Below the pieces are notes generated by a model, which saw only the letters and a program-made list of their open reading frames with translations, ran no database searches and was not told where the DNA came from. From Pegea sp. RAD2-039 (Eukaryota > Chordata > Thaliacea > Salpida > Salpidae), in the NCBI GenBank assembly GCA_034620365.1, contig JAQGEQ010000045.1, forward strand, positions 1 to 64,000: a DNA stretch of 64,000 bases. Direction: 5' to 3'. Positions 11,648-22,619 of this stretch are shown here, in pieces. A program made the position numbers and the translations under genes. The first letter of the stretch is position 1; the number at the start of each line of letters is the position of its first letter.

Positions 11648-12142
11648 TCAATTTCTTACAAACATTTTCTTCAAATTAAACATATATGACTTCTTCTTCT
11701 TCTGTTTACTTTTTTTCACTTTATTATTTACTTTAACAAACACATCTGTAATTGGATCTCTTTCTAACATGACTTCCTGTAATTTTACACTGTAACAAAA
11801 ACCATTTTTTATATCCAGTCTTCTGCATTCGTCTTCTTGGTAACTTTCACAGCTTTCATAAACACTAATCTTCAACCCAAGTAGCTTTGCTAGTCCTGTG
11901 AACTTATAAGAAACTTGTTTAATTCTTTGCGCTTCTAAAATATGATTTTGACAACGATTAGTTTTTAAGTTTGTGACTGCTACAGATATTTCATTTAAAT
12001 TATTTTCTTTTTTTTCACTTATATTATTTTTTAAAGTTTTATTTTCAAAATAAGTTAAAGATAAATCTTTGGCTGGTTTCTTTTTAAGTAGAAACTTAGA
12101 TGTTGTGTCGCCAGAACCAAAATTGACCTCATTTGCATACAT
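11648..12142 (-). CDS. Unknown 164-codon ORF, possibly a terminal exon
   Basis: I do not recognise this protein. It begins MYANEVNFGSGDTTSKF, has a middle section with mixed composition including a Cys/Glu-rich SYQEDECRRL, and ends with a strongly basic tail (KKSKQKKKK then a Phe/Lys end). The composition is less Phe/Asn/Ile-dominated than random AT-rich frames, which favours a real gene. A splice-acceptor-like TTTTTTAG directly precedes the ATG, so the ORF may be the last exon of a longer gene or start just after a 5' UTR intron. It lies between the two 255-bp repeats and upstream of SORD on the same strand. No membrane segment or known catalytic motif is seen. Confidence 0.45.
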   Translation of the reverse strand: MYANEVNFGSGDTTSKFLLKKKPAKDLSLTYFENKTLKNNISEKKENNLNEISVAVTNLKTNRCQNHILEAQRIKQVSYKFTGLAKLLGLKISVYESCESYQEDECRRLDIKNGFCYSVKLQEVMLERDPITDVFVKVNNKVKKSKQKKKKSYMFNLKKMFVRN

Positions 12143-13780
12143 CTAAAAAAGCAGGATAAATTATATAAACTTTTATTTAGTTTTTATATCACATAATTAC
12201 TTTTTTATATAATTTTCTTTTAGTTTTTGTCTAATTATTATCTTTTAATTTATCCTTTATTAGATTTTAAACTTTATTTTAATGATAACTACCAACTAAA
12301 CTTTTTACCATTTTTTCTTTTCAAATCTTTATAAAACTTTTTTATAATATTTTAAACTCTATTTTAAAAAGAGTTTTTTATAATTTTTGTTATTTTTTCT
12401 TTATTACACAATAATCAACAATCTTAGACATTCAAAATTAAACCTAAAATGATAAATTCATACTTTTTAGATACTTAAAAAATAGTTTGATAAAATCAAA
12501 ATTATAAAAAGTAGCTAGTTATTTGCTTTTTTAAATTTAAACTGTCATTATAACCCTTATTTTGTTACTTTAAAACTTTTATCGTTTATCTTTTTGAATA
12601 AAATTTATTGCAAATCTATTAATAGAAACCAATAATTATAAAAAACTTTTTTTGGTGTCAAAAAAAATTTAAAGGCCAACTAATTTAACAGAATAAGTCT
12701 TAATATCAGTTAATAGGTTATTAGATCGTGATATTGATGATGTCTTCATCTTTTGTATAAGCTGAATTTATTAAGTAAACTAATAAGTTTTTGATCTTTA
12801 ATAAAAAATATCTTTAATTTGATTACAATCAAAAGTTAACATTGAGCTAATTTTCAGAAATCTTTTGAGTTTGGAAAAGTTTAAACTCAATTATTAGTCT
12901 TCTATAATGCTTCAACTTTTACGAACAAACTTATTTAAAAAAAAACTAATTAAAATTACTCAACTAATTCCTGTAATTTATTTATCAATTTTTTTATCTT
13001 TTTCATAAAACTTTACAGATAAAGTTAAACTTTATTTGATTTTCTAAACAAATTATTAAATTCATAAATCTATAAATATTTTCAGGGTCTAGTTACTAAC
13101 AGATATCTTTATCATTAGTCAAAGAATTAATTATTGAAACAATGACCCTAACATTGACAAAAGTAACATTTTTGTTTAATTACATAAATTTGGTGTTTTA
13201 AATTACACGATATATGTTTTTGAGATTCTTTAAAAAATTAAGTTGATAAACTTATCTATCGATATGATTACTGCTATAAATCAACACTTAAACTGATATT
13301 AACAACATTCGCTTTTGAAGATAATAAGAAACTTTATTATCTTATAGAAATGTACTTTATAATCTTATAGAAATTTTTTGTAAGTTGAGATTGTTTCATA
13401 AAAAGCTTTTATATAAAAGATTTTAAGAAGTAAATCTATTTGTATTTTTAATTCAAATTTATATTCACCTCAAAACTAAAACATTAAAATTTTTAGGAAT
13501 GATTTTAATGTTTCAAATATATCTAATTTTGTGTGGATTTTTTCCAAATTCTTAAAAAAAGAAACAAACAAGATTTTGTTGCTTATATGATTTACTTAAT
13601 TTCATTCTTTCTACCAAAATATCAAACTTTTTCTATTTAAAATATTCTTGAAATCATTAAATTTTAGTTTTTTTTTAAATACTTGTTTTTTTTTCAAAGA
13701 ACTGTAAATAGAACCATGAAAAATTATTTTCAAAGAGTTATTTAAAATAGTTTCTAATTACTTAGTGACATTTTTCCTGG
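12143..13780. other. AT-rich stretch without a recognisable gene
   Basis: No exon with a recognisable protein was found on either strand. If the 164-codon ORF has 5' exons, this is where they would lie. Confidence 0.6.
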
Positions 13781-14035
13781 TTCATTTTGAAAATGAGTTT
13801 TTAATAAAGTAGTTCATTTTTGAAATATTCTCTCAGTTAATCATTAAATAGTCGAACAAATACAAAACAACAAAATAAGTTTTTCAAACTGAATATTTTA
13901 GATTATTAATTATATAAGAATTATTCTTGATTAAAATGTCTGAAATCAAACCTTAGCTTGTTTGTTGTTGGTTATCGGGTTTTTTTGCAAATTATGGCAA
14001 AAATTATATTGCCATAATAACTTAAGATGAATTGT
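13781..14035. repeat. 255-bp direct repeat, copy 2
   Basis: This is the second copy of the block at 11152-11406, identical at about 253 of 255 positions. The ATG corresponding to the SORD start is kept, but on the minus strand it is followed by only seven codons (MNQEKCH) before a stop. The copy is therefore a duplicated upstream region without the gene. Confidence 0.92.
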
Positions 14036-15978
14036 GAATACTTTAGGTTTTGAAAATAGTTTGTCTTTAATAATTTCAAAAAGTAAAGTTGTTAGAAAAT
14101 AGAATTTTTTATTAAAATTTTGAAGATACATTTAGAATTCAAACATTTAGTCTTTAAGCCATATTGATAAGAAATTTCATGAATATTTCAACTTGGTTGC
14201 TTATATATCTCTTTTAAAAACAAATAGAAAAACTTATTATGTTATTAGTTCTTGTTGAAGTTCTTTAAAATCCTCAACATTTTTCTACTATTTATTTATC
14301 CTATGAGAGATTATTAAGTCTCAATTTAATTTATCATTTCTATGTTACCAATCAGTTAAATGTATTTTAATCTAAAATTTAATTTAAAACAACTTAATCC
14401 AGAGCTTGTCTCGTATAGAATTGTCAAAATCAAACTTATAGAAGATTTAGAAATTAGATTCCGCTAGAAGAAACTAAATAGATTTAATTAAGAACTTTCT
14501 ATTTTAATAGATTTGATATTTTCATATTATCTTTAAGATAGCTTCGAATTTTTTGAAGCTTTGTAGCCTAAGGATATTTATTTGTAAATTATTCTTATTC
14601 TCCATACTTTTTCGGGTTTCAGTTGTCTTTTTAATTTAAAAACTTCAAAAGACGTTCTTCGCTGTAAGAATAATTTCTATAAAGAAAACATTTTTGGTTT
14701 TACAAAAATAATTACAGAAATTTATTCCACAATTTCATTTAAGCTGATTTTAATTTATTGGAACCGCTCGGGGGTTAGTTAGAGGAATTAGCAATAATTA
14801 GATTCATCCTAAAAGTCTTTAAAAACTAAAATAAACTTTTCTTAGTTTGAAAAATTGAAAAAAAATAATTTGAAATGAATATTTTTTATTATGATATCTG
14901 ATTTGTTTTTATAATTTATTAAGTGACTGGTTTTACTGTAAACAATAAAACAAACTTCTTCGTATTTTAAAATTCATTTTATTTAAGTATTCAAACTGAT
15001 ACTTTTAGTATTGATGATCATGATCACTTTGTAACGATTTCTTGAATAGTTAAAAGAGTAATCAGACAATTTTATAAATCTATAAATAATCTTGATTCAA
15101 AAAATATTACTAAATTATATGAATCTATTCAATTGCTAAAATAGAATCTAATATATATCTTTATTTATATTTATTTGCAATTATATATAAAATCTCAACA
15201 AAATTCTGAATTGTTTAAGACTCTATTAATAACTGGTTCTCTACTGGTTGATATGGTATAAAATTGTTACTAAGAATTCATTCTAATATTTCTATTTTAT
15301 TGAAAATACAGGTTTAAAAATATTTAAAAATTTCAAATTAACAAATTTTCTGAAAGTTTTTGAGACTTACAGGAAAACGTTTTTTAATTAACAAGAAATA
15401 AAGAAAGATTATTTACAGGCTTTATAATTTTCTTTGAGATCAGTTAAAATGTAATCTAGAGGATTAATTGAAAGTTTATTTGAACTCATTTTTTTAATCT
15501 AATTATTTCGTCAAATTTATTTTATTTCAAACTTTGATTATAGAAAATGAAAATGAAGCTTATTGAAAAGTAAATCCAATTATTTGTAATCCATCAATTA
15601 TTCCGAAAAGATAAAGAAAAGCTTTAAAGATATTGACTAGAGATTGTGGCTTTCGTGAAAAGGATAGAACTTGTGTCTTACGTCCCTGTAATAAAAAGAC
15701 GAATAAATAGTCTATAAAAATAGAAGCTACAAAAAAATATTTTTAATTTTGATAAAATGTGAAGTTAACTTGATAATATTTTAATTAATTAATATTTGCT
15801 CAAAGTTTTTTATAAACCTAAAAGTTGTAAAAGGTCTTAAAATTCATTAAGTTTAAAAATTTGTTTAATTATTTTAATTCTTTCAAAGCATTTAACTTGT
15901 TTTTGAAAATCATTAATTATTTACAAAAATTCTTAGAATAAAATTGTTTTGAGTGCCAATCAAAACTAAGTTTATAAT
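14036..15978. other. AT-rich intergenic stretch
   Basis: I see no gene, RNA or transposon here. It lies between the second 255-bp repeat and the 3' end of the aldo-keto reductase gene. Confidence 0.6.
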
Positions 15979-17458
15979 TCAGACTGAAATTAAAAACAAA
16001 CAAATGAAATGAATAAGTTCTCTTATTTTCAAAACAAACCATTCAAATTGAAGGCAACGAAAATTTTTGTTCAAATTCTGAATTTCTTTCATATCCTCAT
16101 CAGACAATTTGAAGTCAAAAACCTAACATTTCAGTAACAGTGACATCTAGTGTGTAAACTTCATCAGGCTTACCTCTATATTATTAATAATATTTCTGGG
16201 AGTGACGCTTTTTGGTGTAACCGAAATATTTCTTTGAATCAAGTAACGAAGAACTACTTGATGAGAGCTTCGATCAACCTTTTTTGCAATTTTCATTAAA
16301 ACTGGATCTGATGTCAACGGTTTTTCGTTTTCTGGTCTCCTAAAGATTTACAAGTTTATAGAAATGAATAAAATGGAAGAGATACTGACCAGGGTCTATC
16401 AGGAGAAGCAAATGGACTGTAAGCAGTCAGTGCAATGTTGTTTTGATGACAAAATTCGACCAATTCAGTTTGAGATAGATACGGGTGGATTTCAATTTGA
16501 TTTACAGCAGGTTTGATTTCAGCTTCAGAACAAAGACGTTTCAGTTGAGATATATTAAAGTTAGAAACTCCAATATTCTTCACAAGACCCTCTTTCACAA
16601 GCTTTTCCATTTCCTAATAAGTTTTATTTGGAATTAAAAAAATTCAGCCAATCAAATTCATTCCCGCCACTAAAATTTTTTTCGGGAAATCACCTTCCAG
16701 GTTTCAATGTAGTCGACTTCATCTTTAATCGAAAAGTTGTTCTCATCTCGCGGCATAATAATTAAAGGACTTTGTGAGCTCACAGTGAGAACCCCATCAG
16801 GTTTATCATGATCTTTCTTGTTAATTTTCTGAAAAAAATTTCATTTCTTTCTGAAAAATTGATTTATTTTTAGAAGTCAATTTTCAAACCTTATAACCCA
16901 TTGGTGTATGCATTAAAAACAAATCAAGATATTCAAGATTTAAAGCGTTTAAAGTCTCTAAAAAACCGAATCGTACATCTTCAGGGTCATGAAAAATGTT
17001 CCATAGCTAGAAAATAATTAATAGAAAAGTTTGATTTTATAAAAGTTTATTTTAAAACCTTTGAAGTAATAAACAATTCGTCTCTGCTAACAACCTCTTC
17101 TTTCATTTTAACAGCAATTGCCTTTCCTATTTCCGCCTCGTTTTGATACAACCAAGCGCAATCAACATGTCGATAACCGCAGTCAATTGCTGTTTCAACT
17201 GCAGCTTTAACCTGACCTTTTTTAGACTATAAATTTCAAAGTTTAAATGAAAACGAACTTAATTAAGTAACTACAATTTCAAGTATGCTATTTTGAACTA
17301 CACGAGTCAATTGTAGGTCCGTTTGAACCACTAAATTTTCTAATGTTAGTATCTAAAGTATTTTAAAGTTTCAATTATTTGTTTACCTTCCAAGTTCCAA
17401 GACCGACAAAAGGCATTTTGTTGCCATTTCTTAGAACGACATACTTTTGATTACTCAT
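15979..17458 (-). CDS. Aldo-keto reductase, AKR1/aldose-reductase type
   Basis: An NADPH-dependent carbonyl reductase. Aldose reductases of this family reduce glucose to sorbitol. Seven exons, from high to low coordinates: 17387-17458, 17059-17226, 16890-17006, 16694-16828, 16390-16613, 16174-16339 and 15979-16122. They join in frame to about 341 residues. The catalytic set is visible: Asp and Tyr in [10 protein letters not shown], Lys in ELFITSK, and His in LFLMHTP, where the usual His-Trp-Pro is His-Thr-Pro. Other family marks are [40 protein letters not shown] and VTPKSVTP, the cofactor loop. The extreme C-terminus after NFRCLQFEW does not look like the family and may be misread or lineage-specific. 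The substrate cannot be told from sequence. A gene for sorbitol dehydrogenase lies downstream on the same strand. Confidence 0.9.
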
Positions 17459-19170
17459 AATAGACAAAAAATTGACTTCTTAGAATTCAGAAGCCAAAAG
17501 CTGATTAAAAAATACTTATCAAAAATAAATAAAGATGTTAAAAACCTACTGAGCCACAACGAATTTGCTCTAAAACAATTTCTGTAACTAGTTTTTTATC
17601 AAGTCGCTTTCTTTCCTGCTGGAAATGATGCAACTATTTCTTGTGACTGATACCAACAAAAATTTTAAATTTCTTTAATTTTAACTGACTAAATGTGGCC
17701 GATCATGATTAAATTGACGATAAATTTAATGCTGTTATTTAAAATGTTCAAAAGAAAGTTTGTACTAAATCGTAGAAAGTCAAAACAATCAAATGATTGT
17801 AAAAAGTAGTAAAAAATTTTCTGCTTCAAGTAACATCTAGTTATGTAACGCTGATAAAACTCCATTTAAAGTTTTTATATCACTTTTATTTTTAATGATT
17901 AAAAATTATGATTAAAAAAACTTTAAAACAATTTTGTTTCTTAGAATTAAATTTCTTATAAAATTTAATACTTTTTAAAATCAAATTGAATATAAATAAA
18001 AATAAACAACTGTCTAACGTTTATCATAATATTTATAAATGTTTGAATAAATAAATAATGATAAATAAATTATTATGAATAAATATAACATAAGAATAAA
18101 TATCAGCATAAATTTATTCTAAATAGTCACCGCAATTCATTTAAAATATAACCTAAAGAATTTAGAAAGTACATTGCTTATATTATTTGTATAAACATGT
18201 TTTCTTCTTGGATTACAGTAATTGTTATTTTGTATCGTTATTTTTCTTAAAATAAGCAACAAAATAATTTTTGGAAAGAGTGTTTACACAGAAACTTTTT
18301 TTAAGTTCGCGAGAGATTATAGAAGAATAACATTTTCTAAATCAACAAAACTAAAATTCTAAGAAAAAATTTCAAACTTTTTTCAAACCAAAACTAATAT
18401 GAAACAAATTATGGTTGCCCATCAAAAAATTAATGAGTTTATATAAATATAAACAACCAAATATACTTTTGATCGTAATTTAAAATTAATTTTACAAATA
18501 ATTTCTTTTTAATTAAAAATTTTCACTTTCAGCTTTATCAACAGAAATTAAATAAAATGTTTTTTTTATATCTTTAATATTACGTCAGTAAAAGTTACAA
18601 AATATATTATAAAAGTTATTACTTATATTTAGCTACTGGCTAATAAAATAACTTTTCTAATTTCCTATTTTCAAATCATAAAATAATTATTTCAAAATTT
18701 AATTTAATAACTTTTATGTGTTTAAATATTTTTTTCCACAATTAAAAAATTTAATGATACTTTTATATCAATTTTAGCTTCAGATTTTTTGAAACTCAAT
18801 TATTATTTACAAACAGTTTTGACAACATATTTGGTAGGCATTTTATTTATTACTATAAGCAATTATTTATAATATTATTTATACTATAAGAGTCACAGGT
18901 TTAAAAGTTTGATAAATATTATGATTTAATGGTTACAAATTTTATTTACAAACATTTTTTATTAAAATAACAATTTGAAATAAAGTGAATTTAATTATTC
19001 ATTATTTTCTGTTCGATATCAGATCTGCATAATTCAGACACCCTAAAGACAATAGATAAACTAAAAACGAAAAAGTTTGACCGAAAATCATCAAGAAACA
19101 AATTTCTTATTGATGGGTTTATTTGTGAAAACGACTTTTCAATTTACATGTCATGAAACAAGTTATATGT
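17459..19170. other. AT-rich intergenic stretch
   Basis: Between the AKR start and the 3' end of the CWH43-like gene. I see only low-complexity AAATAAAT-type sequence around 18030-18130 and no gene. Confidence 0.6.
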
Positions 19171-21564
19171 TCACGAAAACATAAAGTCCGCAATAACCGG
19201 TGAATGATCCGAAATCTTCCCAACTTCAGTAAGAATCGTAGCTGGATGCACAAGCTTCAAATTTTTATAAAAAATATGATCAATGTTTACAAAAGTATCA
19301 AAAGTGGTCGATTTCTTCCTCATCTGTCCATCAGGATGAAGAGCTGACCTCATCTTAGCTTCATCAATCAAATAATTAAGTTGAGGTTCTCCTGGATTTA
19401 AATTAAGATCTCCCATAAGAATGACTGGATCTTTAGAATTCGATATATTATTGACTTCATCAGCAAGGAATTTGAGATGAATATTAGACAAGGAAGTTAA
19501 ATTAGCGATTGTCCAGTTTTTATAGACAGCATGTGCTGTGAATACATGAAGAAGTTTTGATGAGTTGTTCAATTTGAAGGAGCTTTTTGTGTAGGCATAA
19601 TGCAACACTTTATGCAGCTTGTCGACTGGTAACAAGTCAGAGTAATGCTCCGAGACTTCTAATCTACTCATCACAGCAACTCCAAGTGTTGATCTCATGG
19701 GTGGAGCCCCTAAAAAGGATTTGTAATCATGCAAATGACCTTGGCAAGCTCCCAGGAAGTCTTTTCCTCCCCAGAAAGCAGGTAAAGGATCAGATTCTTG
19801 AAACGCTGCAATGTCTGGAGTTAAAGATTTAAGAACTTGAGACACACAAGCAGTATTGTCTCTGCCTGTCATTGTATGTCCTAACAAGACATTCCATGTT
19901 AAAGCTCTAATTATAGAGGAGTTTTTTGTATGATTCTCTTTAAAAGAATCTAAAGAGTTTGAGTAGTTTGGAAAACGACATTTCACTTCCTTTGATGAAC
20001 AGATGAGAGATAAAAGAACACAAATGAATATCGTGGTGACGCGAGTAATGCTTTTAACTGAAATTCGTTTTTTATATGAAATGTATTGATTGTCGAGCTT
20101 GCTGATAAAGAGTAGAACTTCCCCGGAACAAAAACCAGTAAAGATAAAGATTATTTGAATCATAACAATAACTTCCATTTTTCCCAATAGTAATGATGTA
20201 ATCGTAGGAAGTGTAAAAGATAAGACGATAAGATGAAAGATAAAAAAGATAAATCCAGCAAACATAAGAACAATTCCATTAATATATTCATATGTTTTAG
20301 TCAGGTGATTGATTACAATTGACAATGAAGTAAAAATTCTAGAAAATACCAAAGGCATCAGCAAACAGATGAGGCATGCTCCTACGAAAGCGATAGTTTT
20401 TTGCCCGTATATAAACAGTAGAAACCCAAATATGGTCGTTGTTAGAAGGCTTAGAATGAAAAATAGCAGAGAAATAAAACGCTGTAAAACAAGAGGTAGT
20501 TAGAAATCAATTTAAAAAAATAACTGAACTGCTTACCAAGTACGGTTGTTGTTGTATGCTAGATCTTCTAGTTGAAAATGAAAACTCATTAAGTCCAAAA
20601 GAGAAGAAAATAGAGTTAAGAAAAGAAATTGAAAATATCACGTATTTCAAATGGCTTGATTGAATAGAGGACCAGCGGATAAATAAGCTTGGAGATGTAA
20701 AATATTGAACAAATAGCATAACAGAACAAACTGTTCCAAACGTTAATTGAAGAACTACAAATATTGCTACTAATACGTTTAATTTAATCTCTTTTAACTC
20801 TTTGAACTCCAAAGGAGTATTAGCTACAGAGTCTCTACCAGTTGAATTCATTATAAATGATTGAACGGTGTGTCCTGTTGTGTGTTTAATCTTTTGTTTT
20901 GATGTAACTTCTTGGCAATTAAAGTTGATTATTGAAGAGATGAAAACAGTCAATAAAATGATAAATACTGGGAGCCAGCTTTCATAGAAGATATTTATGC
21001 TATGAGCAGACATCCGAATAGACATAGACACAAATATACAGATAAAAATTTCACCTGAGAGACTGTTTTGATTTCTACCTACGCACCACGCAAGTATAAA
21101 AGGAAATATAAATACACTTATACTCAGCAGTACTGTTCTAAGTAAGGGTAGGTTGTCACATACTGATAAAGAAGCTCCTAAAAGTAAGGTAGGACATATA
21201 AGAGGGAAGAACAGTCGAAAAAATAAAGTATGGTGATACTTTCTAATTTTAGGAAAGCTTAGAAAGAAGCCAGACCCAGTTAAAGATAAAAATAATACAA
21301 TAATAGGCCAAGCTAATACTCCTAAGGTTGTTGGTTCAGTAAAATGCCAAAAATGAGCTTCTATCAATGTAACTAGAGAATTGAAGCCACAAGTTATGTA
21401 AGCTAACCTATTTACCGTTAAAGTTATTTTGTCTAGGTTAATGCATACTTTTTTATCAACTACCATAGCTGTAATTCTTGTGAATGTAGTTTTGTTGTTA
21501 GAGATAACACACAAGTTTCTTAGGAAACAGTTTAGTAAATATCTTTGTGGGTTAAAATTGAAAT
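19171..21564 (-). CDS. CWH43/PGAP2IP-like multipass membrane protein with C-terminal nuclease-fold domain
   Basis: The Cwh43 family acts in the secretory pathway on the lipid part of GPI anchors. Two exons are clear: 20537-21564 and 19171-20481, joined across a 55-bp intron in phase 0. The first has several hydrophobic segments. The second starts with more membrane segments and ends in an endonuclease/exonuclease/phosphatase (EEP) domain. EEP landmarks are TWNVLLG, FQESDP, STLGVAVMSRL, GDLNLNPGEP and the terminal ISDHSP, so the metal-binding and catalytic positions look intact. Exon 1 stays open past the first ATG at 21466 to an acceptor at about 21565, so at least one 5' exon is missing from my reading. 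The FRAG1-like N-terminal region was not found. Family assignment is from domain order and motif similarity, so moderately sure. Confidence 0.7.
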
Positions 21565-21839
21565 CTGAAAGATAAAAAATGAAGTAAAAATATTTCTCTA
21601 AAACTGTTCGAATGCAAACAATTATTTAAATATAAGATTTTTCTTACATAGAATTACAAAATGTTTTATTCATTATTACATCTCAACTAGAAAAAAAACT
21701 AGAAGAAGAAGCTCTTGTAATTTTGGTAAAAACAACAAAATACAGAGGTAACATTTTTTTGTACAATAAAGTACATCATTCAAAATTAACTCAATTTTTC
21801 AACTTTAATTATTGGAATACTAAGAAAGCTTTCCTTAGA

Positions 21840-22375
21840 TGTGGCATACCCCTTTTCTTCATACAAAGACTGTCTCTACAAGCTAAATATTAAACCTTTG
21901 AAATGTAGACGCCTTTTTTCCAACCTTATACTTCTATTTAAAATTATTAATGGTTTTTCGCCAACTTAACTTCAGATATTACAACAAAGATTGAAATCTC
22001 TCATACGTCTTCAGAGGATTTTCATTAAAAATTAAACCACTCAACACCTTTAGTAACACCAAGTGCAGCTTTTTCAATCGAGTAAACAGTTTAGAATATT
22101 CTTCTCGACTCCACCACTACATCAACATCTCTTTCAAAATTGTGTTTACAAGATAGTAATTTCCTAAATAAGTTGTATATAGAACTACCATTTTCTGACT
22201 TTCTTTACTTATTTTATATTTTTGGTTTAACCTCTGCAGTATTCCTATTTTATCAATCATACTAAACTGTCCTACTTAAAACTTTTTCATTATCTTTTCA
22301 TAATCACATTGTTTCGTGTTCGCTTTTGAAGCTGAATAAATTTTCATCTGCAGCCACGCGTTGAATAAAATAAAT
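21840..22375 (+). pseudogene. LINE (non-LTR retrotransposon) remnant, 3' end of reverse-transcriptase ORF
   Basis: In broken frames the plus strand reads YKDCLYKLNIKPLK, then RRLFSNLILLFKIINGF, then a stop. After a gap comes SFFNRVNSLEYSSRL. These match the C-terminal tail typical of CR1/L2/jockey-like LINE ORF2 proteins. Several stops and frame shifts make it dead. The tail ends near the word GCAGCCACGCGTT at about 22352, which recurs at about 40953 beside another apparent LINE end. Confidence 0.6.
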
Positions 22376-22429
22376 AAACTTGTAAAATGGTAAACTATTT
22401 CTTGTTTTTAACCTTAATTTTTTGCAGAG

Positions 22430-22619
22430 AGGCAATAAAAGAATTTTGGCTGAAACTGAAGAGCAGAATCTAGTGACTTTTTGTTTACATCTATGGAAAG
22501 CTCAGGAATTCATCCACTTCAATCAAATAAAGGTCTTGCTCTGTGAATATTTCAAAGAGCACCCACGTGACCAGCCCTCAAAAACAGAAGGTCTCAGTAA
22601 CGCATGGTTAGCATATTAA
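22430..22619 (+). pseudogene. pogo/Tigger-like transposase fragment (N-terminal DNA-binding region)
   Basis: An open stretch of about 62 codons contains GNKRILAETEEQNLV and ends in NAWLAY. This resembles the CENP-B-type helix-turn-helix of pogo-family transposases, where a G-R-x-x-L-x-x-x-E-E-x-x-L pattern is followed about 50 residues later by a Trp-containing helix. It stops immediately after that helix, and no DDE catalytic domain follows. It lies next to the LINE remnant. Confidence 0.45.

Noticed and set aside
11152-14035. An LTR retrotransposon with 255-bp LTRs and a 2.4 kb interior
   Set aside because: The repeats do not begin with TG and end with CA, there is no primer binding site or gag/pol similarity, and no target-site duplication is visible.
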